A stretch of DNA of 64,000 nt from Marinobacter salinisoli (lineage in GTDB: Bacteria > Pseudomonadota > Gammaproteobacteria > Pseudomonadales > Oleiphilaceae), in NCBI RefSeq assembly GCF_017301335.1, contig NZ_CP071247.1:930001-994000 (forward strand), read 5' to 3'. Positions 36,745 through 45,714 of the stretch are shown here, piece by piece. A model generated the notes under the pieces. It did not search any database and had not been told where the DNA came from. It was given only the letters and a program-made list of their open reading frames with translations. Position 1 is the first letter of the stretch. Every line of letters begins with the position of its first letter. A program made the position numbers and the translations under genes.

Positions 36745-36768
36745 AAAAATGAAACTATATTCATTTTT
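36745..36768. repeat. AT-rich inverted repeat between two small divergent genes
   Basis: AAAAATGAA (36745-36753) and TTCATTTTT (36760-36768) form a perfect 9-bp inverted repeat with a 6-base spacer. It sits in the 197-bp gap between the divergent hypothetical genes and may be an operator for either. Confidence 0.45.
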
Positions 36769-36845
36769 GTTGCTCTTTCCATGGCCGCCGTGCAAAATTT
36801 AACCACGGTTAAAGGACAGCCACGACTCATTGGATGAGACATTAA

Positions 36846-37097
36846 ATGGACAAACCTTCCAGGAACCGCTCTACCCATTGTGAACGCGCTGTGATGCTGG
36901 ATCATCACGACAGCGTCCGGGATCACGTTCATCAAAAGGTCAGCTCTGAAGTCGAGCATCTGGAGCGTCGTATCGAGACGCTGCGGCTGAGGCGCGCTCC
37001 GCACGCCGAGATCATGATTTCCGCCTTTGAGCGGATGATCAACCGCAAGAAAGGTTTTCTGCGGAACTGGGAAATGACGGACCGGCCTCTGTGCTGA
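36846..37097 (+). CDS. Small hypothetical protein, basic and helical
   Basis: 83 aa. A central helical stretch (SVRDHVHQKVSSEVEHLERRIETLRLRR) looks like a short coiled coil and is followed by a basic segment (MINRKKGFLRNW). No family is recognised. A weak ribosome site (GGATGAGA) lies upstream. It runs from the inverted-repeat gap toward the convergent lipoprotein gene 16 bp away. It is probably real, though not certain. Confidence 0.5.
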   Translation: MDKPSRNRSTHCERAVMLDHHDSVRDHVHQKVSSEVEHLERRIETLRLRRAPHAEIMISAFERMINRKKGFLRNWEMTDRPLC

Positions 37098-37113
37098 ACG
37101 GCCCGCGCGGTGC

Positions 37114-38178
37114 TCAGGACCGGGCGCCGGTCGGCACGGTCGAGTACTGGAAACTGGGCTCTGTGAGGTTGGTGCAATACGCTGGATTAGCGATTGTTTG
37201 CTCTCGATCTTCAGGATCGTAGTTCCGGGGCGCCTCAGCACTGGACGTGTAAATTTTTACCTCTGGCACCGAGTAATCCATTTCGATTTTCAGGCAGGAT
37301 ATCGAGCTGGCCGGATCGCCAAAGCTGAAACCAGGGCCTGGCAGGGTTCCTGAAGGTTGGTCCGGATCATCAGGAAATTCACTGGTTCCAACCCGGGTGC
37401 CATCAATGATGATGGTATCGGTTTGTATGCCACGGTAGTTTCGGGAAAAACTGAACTCGCGCTCGCCTTCAATGACAACGCTGCCCTCACTGCCGAGTCG
37501 GGCGCCATCGTTATAGCCGGCGGCGGAAAAATCCCGGCCCCGGAACTCTGTACCTAATGCCGCGCTGGGGCGGGTGCTGCCCTTTGGGAAGGTCCCTGAG
37601 GCGACCCAGATGAGCGTTCGGATCACGTTGCCGGTTGTGTCCGGCGTATTGACCCACTTCACCGTCGGGTAGCGCCAGTAATAGTCCTGTACTGCCGCGC
37701 CGGCCTCCGCGGCGGCCTGATCCGTGAACTGGATGGAAACGCCATTGGTGGTTGTGTCGTAGATGCCCACCTCGCCGGAATCAATGCTGGCGCTGATGTA
37801 CTGACGAGCCTCGGTAAAATTCTGGACTTCGTCCTCGCCGATGACCCGGCGCATCAGGTCCAGTGGATTTCTCACCGAGAGGATGGCCGATTGATCTTCG
37901 GACACCCCAAGGCCGAGAAACACCGACAGTTGCTCGCGAATGCCTTGCGCCGATGCTTGCGCTTCGGTGTAGTTCGGATTGGCGGGATCGGGCTCAACGG
38001 CCTGGTAGAGATCGTTGAACAGGGTCGTGTCCATTTGTTCCGTCAGCGTAAAAGAGGAAAACCCCAGGTTCACGTTCGTCGCTGGATTGAAGGTGGAAGA
38101 GCCGGAGGATTCGAGCCCGCAGCCTGCAAGGCTGAGTGTTCCGGCGGCCACCGCGACGAAAAAGCAGGAATGTCTCAT
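37114..38178 (-). CDS. Hypothetical lipoprotein
   Basis: 354 aa. The signal peptide with lipobox LAGC (Cys20) is followed by a Ser-rich linker and a mature domain with many beta-type segments (REFSFSRNYRGIQTDTIIIDGTRVG, SISCLKIEMDYSVPEVKIYTSS). I recognise no domain. It is convergent with the preceding small gene and divergent from the hybrid kinase gene (78 bp apart). An N-terminal in-frame extension to 38202 is rejected because it would bury the signal peptide. Confidence 0.7.
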   Translation of the reverse strand: MRHSCFFVAVAAGTLSLAGCGLESSGSSTFNPATNVNLGFSSFTLTEQMDTTLFNDLYQAVEPDPANPNYTEAQASAQGIREQLSVFLGLGVSEDQSAILSVRNPLDLMRRVIGEDEVQNFTEARQYISASIDSGEVGIYDTTTNGVSIQFTDQAAAEAGAAVQDYYWRYPTVKWVNTPDTTGNVIRTLIWVASGTFPKGSTRPSAALGTEFRGRDFSAAGYNDGARLGSEGSVVIEGEREFSFSRNYRGIQTDTIIIDGTRVGTSEFPDDPDQPSGTLPGPGFSFGDPASSISCLKIEMDYSVPEVKIYTSSAEAPRNYDPEDREQTIANPAYCTNLTEPSFQYSTVPTGARS

Positions 38179-38256
38179 TTCGAAAGGCCTTGAGGTGCGC
38201 AAGTAGGGTTTTGGGGCTAAAGTACGAATTCAGAGGGATGTTGTTCCCAGGTTCGA

Positions 38257-41200
38257 ATGCTGACAATAAATCATAAAACAGGCATCTGCCCTCGCGGAGA
38301 TCACATTTTGCGGCACTGGTGTACGCCCGCCATCACAGCAGTTATTCGTATGCTGCTGGCTCTGCTTGTCCTGTCGGCCATGTTGTCGCCCGCCCATGCG
38401 GGCCAGAATCCGTGCCGAGACGGAATGCTGGTGCTTGGCAGTGGGACAAGCAGTGTCCAGGACCTCAGCGGATGCCTCTGGTATCTGGAAGACCCCGCTC
38501 AGAGCCTGTCTTTCCACGACATCAAAGACCGTGGACTCCGGGCTTTCAGGCGCCATGATGGTGGCACCCTTAATTTCGGTTACACCGATTCCGCCTACTG
38601 GGTCCGTGTGGATGTTCGCCCGGTCGGCACCGCCGCCGATACCAACTGGATCCTCGAACTTGCCCTACCCCTGGTGGACGACGTCCGTCTGTACCTGGTG
38701 CGCGACGGCGAACTGGTGCAGCAGAGTCAGGCCGGTTACCGGGATAACTGGTCCGAGCGTGACCTTGCCGTTCCCAACCCCACGTTCCGTCTTGATCTGG
38801 CCCCGGGTGGCGTTACTTCGGTGTTCCTGCGGATTACCAACACCAACACCTTCCGAGTGCCGGTCACGCTCTGGCATCCTGACAGTTACATCGAAAAGAT
38901 CTCCATTGACGAGGCGTTTCGTGGCGTTTTGCTCGGAGCGATTTTTGCGATTCTGGCCTACAACCTGTTTGTGGCTGTGTCGGTACGTGAGCGCAGCATT
39001 ATCTACTACGTGCTGTACCTGGTGTCAGCGGCTATTTTTATCGTCACCGAGCAGGTGCACGGCATTCAACTGCTGGATAGCCGCCCGGCCCTGTTGAGTA
39101 AGGAGTACCTGCATTTCCAGATTATCGCGATCTGGTTGTGGGGCTTCCTGATGGCCCGCCACCTGCTGGAGACGAAAGAGCGATCGCCTCATCTCGACAA
39201 GGTAATCAAGGTCAGTCTGTGGATCGTGACAGTAACCTTTGGCCTGAACTTCTTCATGCCTTACCAGGTGGCAATGGAATGGAGTGTTCTGGGGTCGATT
39301 CTGGTCAGTCTGATCCTGATCGTGGTGAGCTATGTGTCCTGGCGCTACTACAATCCGGCTGCCAAGTCCTACTTCTTTGCCTGGACGCTGGCGCTCACCG
39401 GTTTCGGGGTATACGCGCTGACGGTCATGGGTTTCCTGCCGCTGAATCCGCTCACCAATTATTCCCTGCAGATCGGTGTGGTTGCCCAGGTGATCCTGTT
39501 TTCCTTCGCCCTGGCTGATCAGATCAAACAGGTACAGGGCGAGGCGCTGGACTGGAGCCGGCGGGCTCTGTCGAACCTGCAGCGGTACCAGTCGCTGTTC
39601 GATAACGCCATTGAGGGCGTCTTCCAGATGTCGCCGGATCGCCGTTTGTTAACGGCAAATCCCGCCATGGCCGAACTGATGGGGTATGCCAGCAGTGACG
39701 AATTACTCCGGCGCAATCCGGATGTGCTGGAAACCTGCATTGCTGACGACCAGCTAAGGCAGCGGGTGATCGAAAAATTGCAGGCCACGGGTGCAGCCAA
39801 GGGCATTGAGGCCCGATACCTGAGCCGAGCCGGTGAAGAACGCTGGGCCAACCTTTCCCTGCACACGGTTTATGACGCCGACGGCGAGCCCCTTTATCTG
39901 GAAGGCACCTGCATCGATTTGACGGAAACCCATCAGCGGCGGCGAATCGAGCGCGAACGTGAGCAGGAGCGGCTGGAGAAAGAACTGGCCCGGAATTCCG
40001 CCCAGGCGAAAAGCCAGTTCCTTGCCAACATGAGCCACGAAATCCGAACCCCGTTGGCGGCCATCATCGGCTATGGCGAAACCTTGCTCGACGCCAGCCT
40101 CAGCGAGGAGGAAAAGAAAACCAGCGCCGAAACCGTAGTGCGCAGCGGCAGGCACCTGCTGGACCTGGTCAACGACATTCTGGATCACTCAAAGATTGAC
40201 GCCAACAAGCTCAGCGTGGACGTGGTGTCGGTGAATCTGCCGGAATTGCTGGATGAGATCCGCGCCTTCTTTGCTCCCAAAGCCAAGGAAAAGGGTCTGG
40301 ATTTCTTCATTATCTGCGAGTATCCCCTGCCCGAGAAAATTCAGACCGATCCCACCCGCCTGCGGCAAATCATCATCAATTTGTGCGGAAATGCCCTGAA
40401 ATTCACCAATAAAGGATCGATTTCCCTGGTGGTTCGGTGTGATGCCCAGAATGAAACACTGATCGCCACCGTGGTGGATACCGGCATTGGCATGAAGCCG
40501 GAGCAGTTTGAACGCCTGTTCGATCCGTTTGCCCAGGGCAGTGCCTCTATCTCCAGGCAGTACGGGGGTACCGGGCTTGGCCTCAGTATCTCCCGCCGCC
40601 TGGCGGAATTGCTCGGGGGCACCATCCGGGTCCACAGCACCTACGGCGAGGGCAGCGAATTTGAGCTGTCGATTCGCACGGGTTCGCTGGGCGGGGTGCA
40701 TTTCCTGCGCGATGCCTCGGAGCTGAGCCAGCGCCGGCGCAACCTGCCCATGGTGATGGCGCCGAAACTTTCGGGTCGTATCCTGTGTGCGGAAGACAAC
40801 GAAGTTAACCGCCGGCTGGTGTCGCTGCTGGTCTCCCGGACCGGAGCAGACCTGGTGCATGTTGGCAATGGGGCGGAAGCGCTGGAACTGGCCCTGCGGG
40901 AAGAGTTTGACCTGATTCTGATGGACATCCAGATGCCGGTGATGAACGGGCGGGATGCCACCGCGGCGCTGCGGGAAGCTGGCAAGAATACACCGGTCAT
41001 TGCGCTGACCGCCAATGTGATGGCAGAAGACATCGCCGATTATCGGCGCGCGGGGTGCAACGAGCATCTGGCCAAGCCGATCGACAAGCAACGGTTTTAC
41101 GAGCTGCTGGCTCGGTATCTTACCGTCCAGTCGGAGGTGGTTGAGCCACCCGTGGCCCGTTTTACCGGCCAGGTCCTGGTAGCCGAAGACAACGACCAGA

Positions 41201-41844
41201 ACCGCCAACTGGTGGCGCGCATGCTCAAACGTCAGGGCCTGGATGTGATCACCGTTGCCAGTGGCGAAGAGGCCGTGCGCCGTGCCCTGTCAGACTCCGT
41301 GCAACTGCTATTGATGGATCGACACATGCCGGGGATGGATGGCGTTGAGGCGGCCCGTTTGCTGCGTCAGGCCGGTTTCCGGCGGCCCATTATCGCCTTC
41401 ACCGCCGGAGACCAGAAGGAAATCGACGCCCTGACGGACGCCGGCTGCGAAGGCGTTTTGAACAAGCCAATCGACCAGGGGCACCTGCAGGCCTTGCTTG
41501 AACGCTACTTGCCAAGGGCCGGTCAGAGGTCGGAACAGGTGTCGGAAGATCCGGGCATCAAGCATCTGGTGCACAAGTTCTTGCGCGGGCTGGCGGCGCA
41601 CCGCGACCACATGGAGCGCGCCTTCACCAGTCGGGATCCCGAGGGTTTACGGGTCGAAGTTCACCAGATCAAGGGCACGGCGGGCGCCATGGGTTACCCC
41701 CAGATGACGCGCCAAGCCGGCGTTCTGGAGGCGATGTTGGTGGCCGAAGCAGCGGACTGGGACAGCGTTCGGACAGAACTGGATAGCCTGGTTGATATGA
41801 TTGATCGGGCTCGTGCGGCCGCCGAACCGTCACTCGGGGATTAA
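38257..41844 (+). CDS. 7TMR-DISM hybrid sensor histidine kinase with two receiver domains and Hpt
   Basis: 1195 aa. In order: a signal/leader helix (about 32-47); a periplasmic 7TMR-DISMED2 domain (about 60-190; YTDSAYWVRVDVRP); seven helices (about 215-420); a PAS domain (about 445-560); HisKA with NMSHEIRTPL (His594); HATPase (NLCGNALKF, DTGIGM, GGTGLGLSISRRL); REC1 (Asp890 in LILMDIQMPVMNG); REC2 (Asp1021 in LLLMDRHMPGMDG); and a C-terminal Hpt (His1136 in EVHQIKGTAGAMG). All phosphorelay residues are intact. DISMED2 domains are thought to bind carbohydrates. A small membrane protein and a single-domain response regulator follow, the latter being the likely output partner. Confidence 0.92.
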   Translation: MLTINHKTGICPRGDHILRHWCTPAITAVIRMLLALLVLSAMLSPAHAGQNPCRDGMLVLGSGTSSVQDLSGCLWYLEDPAQSLSFHDIKDRGLRAFRRHDGGTLNFGYTDSAYWVRVDVRPVGTAADTNWILELALPLVDDVRLYLVRDGELVQQSQAGYRDNWSERDLAVPNPTFRLDLAPGGVTSVFLRITNTNTFRVPVTLWHPDSYIEKISIDEAFRGVLLGAIFAILAYNLFVAVSVRERSIIYYVLYLVSAAIFIVTEQVHGIQLLDSRPALLSKEYLHFQIIAIWLWGFLMARHLLETKERSPHLDKVIKVSLWIVTVTFGLNFFMPYQVAMEWSVLGSILVSLILIVVSYVSWRYYNPAAKSYFFAWTLALTGFGVYALTVMGFLPLNPLTNYSLQIGVVAQVILFSFALADQIKQVQGEALDWSRRALSNLQRYQSLFDNAIEGVFQMSPDRRLLTANPAMAELMGYASSDELLRRNPDVLETCIADDQLRQRVIEKLQATGAAKGIEARYLSRAGEERWANLSLHTVYDADGEPLYLEGTCIDLTETHQRRRIEREREQERLEKELARNSAQAKSQFLANMSHEIRTPLAAIIGYGETLLDASLSEEEKKTSAETVVRSGRHLLDLVNDILDHSKIDANKLSVDVVSVNLPELLDEIRAFFAPKAKEKGLDFFIICEYPLPEKIQTDPTRLRQIIINLCGNALKFTNKGSISLVVRCDAQNETLIATVVDTGIGMKPEQFERLFDPFAQGSASISRQYGGTGLGLSISRRLAELLGGTIRVHSTYGEGSEFELSIRTGSLGGVHFLRDASELSQRRRNLPMVMAPKLSGRILCAEDNEVNRRLVSLLVSRTGADLVHVGNGAEALELALREEFDLILMDIQMPVMNGRDATAALREAGKNTPVIALTANVMAEDIADYRRAGCNEHLAKPIDKQRFYELLARYLTVQSEVVEPPVARFTGQVLVAEDNDQNRQLVARMLKRQGLDVITVASGEEAVRRALSDSVQLLLMDRHMPGMDGVEAARLLRQAGFRRPIIAFTAGDQKEIDALTDAGCEGVLNKPIDQGHLQALLERYLPRAGQRSEQVSEDPGIKHLVHKFLRGLAAHRDHMERAFTSRDPEGLRVEVHQIKGTAGAMGYPQMTRQAGVLEAMLVAEAADWDSVRTELDSLVDMIDRARAAAEPSLGD

Positions 41845-41883
41845 CCGCGGGATGAACCGCAATGGCATGATTGGAGAAAAGTC

Positions 41884-42429
41884 ATGACTGATAAGCAGTA
41901 CCACCGGGAGCGTCACTCCCTGAGCATGATGTACGGCACCTACGCCGATGTGCTGTTCGTGTTGTTTCCATTTCTGGTCATCATCATGCAGCGGCTGTGG
42001 GATGGCCGGCTTTATGAAACCCTGCTGCGCCCGGATCTGAGCATCGCCGCAGCCATCCTGGCGGGGCTTGCGATCGGCAAGTTCGTTCTCGGGCTGGTCA
42101 GCAATCGGGATCTGGGGGCCTTCAAGGAGCGGATTGTTTTCTTTATCGCGCTCACCTTGTTTGTGGTTCTCGGGCCGGCAATGATCCTGATACTGAGTAT
42201 AATCGGGAGCGTGGAAGTGCCGGGGTTCGTCGCCTTTATTCAGCCGATCTTGCTGATTCTCGCCATTGCCCTGTATTCCACCGCCGTCGGGATCAGTAAT
42301 ATTCTGATCCGGGGTGATTCCGAGGTGTCCGATGTCGCGGATGAGCCAATTAGCGAGGACCAGCCGGCCTCCAGGCCTCGTCCCGAGCCCCTGGACTTAC
42401 CCCGTCGAACGGGCAACGAATCGCTGTGA
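41884..42429 (+). CDS. Hypothetical four-helix membrane protein
   Basis: 181 aa. Four predicted helices (YADVLFVLFPFLVIIMQRLW, AAAILAGLAIGKFVLGLV, RIVFFIALTLFVVLGPAMIL, AFIQPILLILAIALYSTAVG) are followed by an acidic, proline-rich cytoplasmic tail (VADEPISEDQPASRPRP). No family is recognised. It lies 39 bp after the hybrid kinase and 48 bp before the response regulator on the same strand, so it is probably part of that signalling operon, perhaps as an accessory to the sensor. Confidence 0.7.
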   Translation: MTDKQYHRERHSLSMMYGTYADVLFVLFPFLVIIMQRLWDGRLYETLLRPDLSIAAAILAGLAIGKFVLGLVSNRDLGAFKERIVFFIALTLFVVLGPAMILILSIIGSVEVPGFVAFIQPILLILAIALYSTAVGISNILIRGDSEVSDVADEPISEDQPASRPRPEPLDLPRRTGNESL

Positions 42430-42477
42430 CTGGAGTATCACGATGACCGCATATCGAAGTTTGGCAGGAGACCGTCG

Positions 42478-42891
42478 ATGAGAGAGCTCAGAGTACTGGT
42501 GGTTGAGGATGAGCCGATCATGCGTGAACGCCTGGTCGATCTGCTGTACCAGGCGGGCGCAACCCAGGTTGTCGAATGCGCTGACGCAGCCTCCGCTCGT
42601 GCCGCCTTTTCCGATCAGCGGTTCCAGATTGTTTTGCTGGACCTGGGCCTGCCCGATGGTGATGGACACCAGGTGATGCAGGAATTCAAAGGCACCCGTG
42701 AACAGCAGTATGTGGTACTGGTCACCGCCGATGATTCGATCGACAGTATTCAGCGGGCGATCGGGGCTGGCGCTAACGGTTATGTGGTCAAGCCGTATTC
42801 CCAGGAAAAGGTGTACGATGTCGTCAACAATTACGTGATGGTTCACGGCGATGACCTCGCAGCGTTACAGGGCCTGAGCCGGCAGCACTGA
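42478..42891 (+). CDS. Single-domain response regulator (CheY-like)
   Basis: 137 aa, receiver domain only. The acidic pocket is in VVEDEP, the phosphoacceptor is Asp55 (LLDLGLPDGDG), the Thr is in LVTADDS and the Lys in GYVVKPYS. There is no output domain, so it works by protein contact or as a phosphorelay shuttle. AGGAGA lies before the start. As the last gene after the Hpt-containing hybrid kinase, it is the natural receiver of phosphate from His1136. Confidence 0.9.
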   Translation: MRELRVLVVEDEPIMRERLVDLLYQAGATQVVECADAASARAAFSDQRFQIVLLDLGLPDGDGHQVMQEFKGTREQQYVVLVTADDSIDSIQRAIGAGANGYVVKPYSQEKVYDVVNNYVMVHGDDLAALQGLSRQH

Positions 42892-42918
42892 CCGGTCAGG
42901 CCTGCCCTGGCGTCGGCG

Positions 42919-43191
42919 TCAGGCTACCTGGCGCGCAATCCAGGAGTTGTATCGGGTAGCCAGGGCGCGGACATAGCGCGCCTCGCCATTATCGAGGTTG
43001 CCCAACACTCCCTTGAAGATCCAGCCCCGTTCGTAAACGCCCAGAACCCGCTGCTCATCGTCCAGGTTGACGCGCTGATTCAGCTTCCTGCATATGGCAT
43101 CCAGTAGCGGGAGTTTTTCCGGGCGCCTGATCGGCCCCTGTCCGCCTTTCGGCGCTGTTCTCGCTGTGTGTCTTGTCGGATGTCTTCTCAT
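42919..43191 (-). CDS. Small hypothetical protein
   Basis: 90 aa with a basic N-terminus (RRHPTRHTARTAPKGGQGPIRRPEK) and a helical C-terminal half (LPLLDAICRKLNQRV, GEARYVRALATRYNSWIARQ). A very strong ribosome site (GGGAGGGG) directly before the ATG at 43191 supports translation. No family is recognised; the Arg/Lys-rich N-terminus could bind nucleic acid. It is convergent with the response regulator gene. Confidence 0.6.
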   Translation of the reverse strand: MRRHPTRHTARTAPKGGQGPIRRPEKLPLLDAICRKLNQRVNLDDEQRVLGVYERGWIFKGVLGNLDNGEARYVRALATRYNSWIARQVA

Positions 43192-43220
43192 AACCCCTCC
43201 CTACTGTTGTTTTGCGGCTG

Positions 43221-43261
43221 CAAAAACACAAACCCCCGGCGCCGACAGGCAACCGGGGGTT
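43221..43261 (-). terminator. Rho-independent terminator on the minus strand
   Basis: AACCCCCGG (43231-43239) and CCGGGGGTT (43253-43261) form a 9-bp stem. Read on the minus strand, the stem is followed by TGTGTTTTTG, a good T-rich tail. It lies 30 bp upstream of the start of the 43191 gene, so it ends a transcript coming from the 43262-43670 side. Confidence 0.65.
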
Positions 43262-43597
43262 CGTAGCAGAAGCGGCCCCGGTCGCTCAGAAGGCTCCCGG
43301 GACTGACCGAAAGCCGTTATGGATTGTTCATCATCAGCTCAACAGACTGGAATACTTCGCAGTCTGTGCGTTCGTTGAATCGGAATGTGACAATCATTTG
43401 GCCATGGTTCTCTTGGGTTTGGTTTGGAATCAGTGTATCGGGTTATGACTGCTTTGCAATACTGCGCCGGCTGCGGCAAACCCCTACAGACGCTGAACGG
43501 CGCCATCAGCATAATGCGCAGCGTCACGTGTTTTTACGTTGTGCAATCCATGGTTCTCGCCGCGCCGGGAACCAAATGGATCTCTCCTTTATTTTCG
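43262..43597. other. Gene-free interval, candidate small-RNA locus
   Basis: About 340 bp without a convincing protein gene on either strand. It is flanked by two terminators that point outward (minus strand at 43221, plus strand at 43624). It contains a hairpin ACAGACTG / CAGTCTGT (43342-43367) and an 11-bp direct repeat CCATGGTTCTC (about 43402 and 43550). Transcripts probably begin inside it in one or both directions. Confidence 0.45.
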
Positions 43598-43624
43598 ACG
43601 CAGCCTCCCGGCTGCGTTTTTTTT
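43598..43624 (+). terminator. Strong Rho-independent terminator on the plus strand
   Basis: ACGCAGCC-TCCC-GGCTGCGT (43598-43617) is a perfect 8-bp stem that runs into TTTTTTTT (43617-43624). No plus-strand protein gene precedes it within 700 bp, so it most likely ends a small RNA. Confidence 0.8.
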
Positions 43625-43669
43625 GCGTGTCTGAAAGGTGGCGGTCGTCAGGCTGCGGTGGACAGGGGG

Positions 43670-44206
43670 TCAGGCTTCGTCGCTTTGGCCCTGGGAGGTG
43701 CCAAATGAAGGGCACAGAAGGCGGATTCTTTGCCAGGTTTTGTGCAGAATCAACGCGTCGTTGGCAGCGCGGTGCACCGGCAGGCCCAGTTCCGAAATCA
43801 CTGCCTGGCGTACGGTCGACCATTCACGGACCTCGGCTGGATTCAGGAGCGAGGAGATGGATTCGAGTTGGAACGCGGGCTCAACACGGGCGGCCTTGAA
43901 CAGGCGGTGGAGCCAGAAACTGTCGAACGTCCAGGCATCACAGTACACCAGCTTAGGAAGCATTTCGTTAAGCTGACGGGCGACGTCGCGGACGGTGGAG
44001 CCCTCGGCGTCCAGCATGGGCCGGGAAATACCGTGAATACCCTCAGCACTCTCGGACCAGTCCTTCCACAGAACATGCGGCGCAATGAGCCAGCTATGAA
44101 GGGTGCCATCTGGCATACAGATGCCAACTTCGATGGGGTAGCTCGCGATCAGGTCGAGGCTGGACGCCTCAAAATCGATGAATGCCGGGCATGTAGTGTT
44201 AATCAT
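43670..44206 (-). CDS. DEDD-family 3'-5' exonuclease (DnaQ/RNase T-like)
   Basis: 178 aa. The exonuclease motifs are Exo I FIDFEASSLD (Asp11, Glu13), Exo II around CDAWTFDSFWLHRLF, and Exo III HRAANDALILHK (His and Asp). The fold covers the whole protein, so it is a stand-alone nuclease. Whether it acts on DNA or RNA cannot be told from sequence. It is monocistronic and faces queC divergently across 186 bp, in which I see no recognisable element. Confidence 0.82.
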   Translation of the reverse strand: MINTTCPAFIDFEASSLDLIASYPIEVGICMPDGTLHSWLIAPHVLWKDWSESAEGIHGISRPMLDAEGSTVRDVARQLNEMLPKLVYCDAWTFDSFWLHRLFKAARVEPAFQLESISSLLNPAEVREWSTVRQAVISELGLPVHRAANDALILHKTWQRIRLLCPSFGTSQGQSDEA

Positions 44207-44392
44207 TGGCTCAGTGTAGTTGATGCATTATTTTTTGAATGAGTTTACCGGTACCTGGCCGGAGAGGCGAACCGAAGAGGTTCGTCGCTGTTACAATCTG
44301 TGCATGGATTGTAAAAGCCTGATGACAGCCCGACATTTCGGGGGGCGGCAGTAAGCCACTGAAATTACATTGTTACCATATGGGGATACCGA

Positions 44393-45058
44393 ATGACCGA
44401 ATCCGTGGTTGTGATTTATTCCGGGGGTATGGACTCCTTCACTTTGCTCCATCGTGCGCGGGCTCGCGGCTACCGGGTATATGCCCTGTCGTTCAACTAT
44501 GGGCAGCGGCATGTGCGGGAACTGGAAGCGGCCGCTGCCGTGTGCGAGCAGCTCAAGATTCCCCATAAGGTGATTGATATCCGTGCCATGGGTGAGGTCA
44601 TGGCCGGCTCGGCCCTGACCTACGACGGGGATGTGCCCGATGGGCACTATGAGGAAGAGAGCATGAAATCCACCGTCGTGCCAAACCGGAATATGATCCT
44701 GCTCTCCCTGGCCACCGGTTATGCCGTGACGGTGTCTGCGAATGCCGTCTGGTACGGAGCCCATGGTGGCGACCACGCCATCTACCCCGATTGTCGACCG
44801 GAATTCGTTGAGAAGATGGATGCGGTATGTCGGATTGCCAACTATCAACCGGTGGCCATTGAGGCCCCCTTCCTGAGCATGGACAAAGGCGACATTTTGG
44901 CCGAGGGGCTGAAGCTGGGGCTGGATTATGGTCGGACCTGGACCTGTTATAACGGCCGGGAAAAAGCCTGCGGCCGCTGTGGCTCCTGTGTCGAAAGGCT
45001 GGAGGCCTTCGCCAACAATGGTGTGAGAGACCCGCTGGACTATGAGGTGGAGGCCTGA
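44393..45058 (+). CDS. queC: 7-cyano-7-deazaguanine synthase
   Basis: 221 aa. It converts 7-carboxy-7-deazaguanine to preQ0 using ATP and ammonia, in queuosine synthesis. The PP-loop is [11 protein letters not shown], and the zinc site is the Cys cluster [11 protein letters not shown] near the C-terminus. The stop codon overlaps the queE start by one base, giving a two-gene operon for consecutive steps. I looked for a preQ1 riboswitch upstream and did not find one. Confidence 0.95.
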   Translation: MTESVVVIYSGGMDSFTLLHRARARGYRVYALSFNYGQRHVRELEAAAAVCEQLKIPHKVIDIRAMGEVMAGSALTYDGDVPDGHYEEESMKSTVVPNRNMILLSLATGYAVTVSANAVWYGAHGGDHAIYPDCRPEFVEKMDAVCRIANYQPVAIEAPFLSMDKGDILAEGLKLGLDYGRTWTCYNGREKACGRCGSCVERLEAFANNGVRDPLDYEVEA

Positions 45059-45714
45059 TGTACCGGGTCAAAGAGGCGTTTTACACGTTGCAGGGCGAAG
45101 GCGCCCAGGCGGGCCGGGCGGCCGTGTTCTGTCGGTTCAGCAAGTGCAATCTCTGGACTGGTCGAGAAAAGGACCGGACCAATGCCGTATGCAACTTCTG
45201 CGACACGGATTTCGTCGGGACTGACGGCCAGAACGGAGGCCAGTTCGAAACCCCGGAAGCGCTGGCCGAGCATATCCGGCGGCTGTGGCCGAATGCTCAG
45301 GGGCGTCCTTACGTGGTCTGCACCGGAGGCGAACCGCTGCTGCAGTTGGATGCCCCACTCATTGATGCCTTCCATGCTGCGGGGTTCGAAGTGGGGGTGG
45401 AAACCAATGGCACGTTACCGGCGCCGGCCGGCATAGACTGGCTGTGCGTCAGCCCGAAGGCGGACGCCAGGGTGGTGATCGAGGCCTGTGACGAACTCAA
45501 GCTGGTGTATCCCCAGCCGCTGGCGATGCCTGACCAGTTTGGCCATATCCGTGCCAGCCATTACTTTCTGTCGCCCATGGCCTCGCCAGCGCTACCAGAA
45601 CAGGGGCCGGACCCGGTCAAGCAGAGCAATACCCAGAAGGCAACCGAGTATTGCCTCGCGCATCCTCAGTGGCGCCTGACCCTGCAGATGCACAAGATTA
45701 TTGGCATCGACTGA
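45058..45714 (+). CDS. queE: 7-carboxy-7-deazaguanine synthase
   Basis: 218 aa, radical SAM enzyme. It converts 6-carboxy-tetrahydropterin to 7-carboxy-7-deazaguanine. The iron-sulfur cysteines follow the expanded CX14CX2C spacing (KCNLW...AVCNFCDTD) known from a subset of QueE proteins, instead of CX3CX2C. GGEPLLQLD follows as the SAM-binding GGEP motif. It abuts the convergent AraC gene without a gap. Confidence 0.94.
   Translation: MYRVKEAFYTLQGEGAQAGRAAVFCRFSKCNLWTGREKDRTNAVCNFCDTDFVGTDGQNGGQFETPEALAEHIRRLWPNAQGRPYVVCTGGEPLLQLDAPLIDAFHAAGFEVGVETNGTLPAPAGIDWLCVSPKADARVVIEACDELKLVYPQPLAMPDQFGHIRASHYFLSPMASPALPEQGPDPVKQSNTQKATEYCLAHPQWRLTLQMHKIIGID

Noticed and set aside
43324..43899. Plus-strand frame of 191 codons with a CAGC-like zinc-ribbon look in an overlapping frame
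   Set aside because: It runs through a strong terminator (43598-43624) and across the antisense exonuclease gene, and it has no ribosome site. A small RNA is more likely.
44207..44392. Possible preQ1 riboswitch before queC
   Set aside because: No preQ1-I or -II core sequence can be recognised; the interval has only unremarkable sequence and a weak ribosome site.
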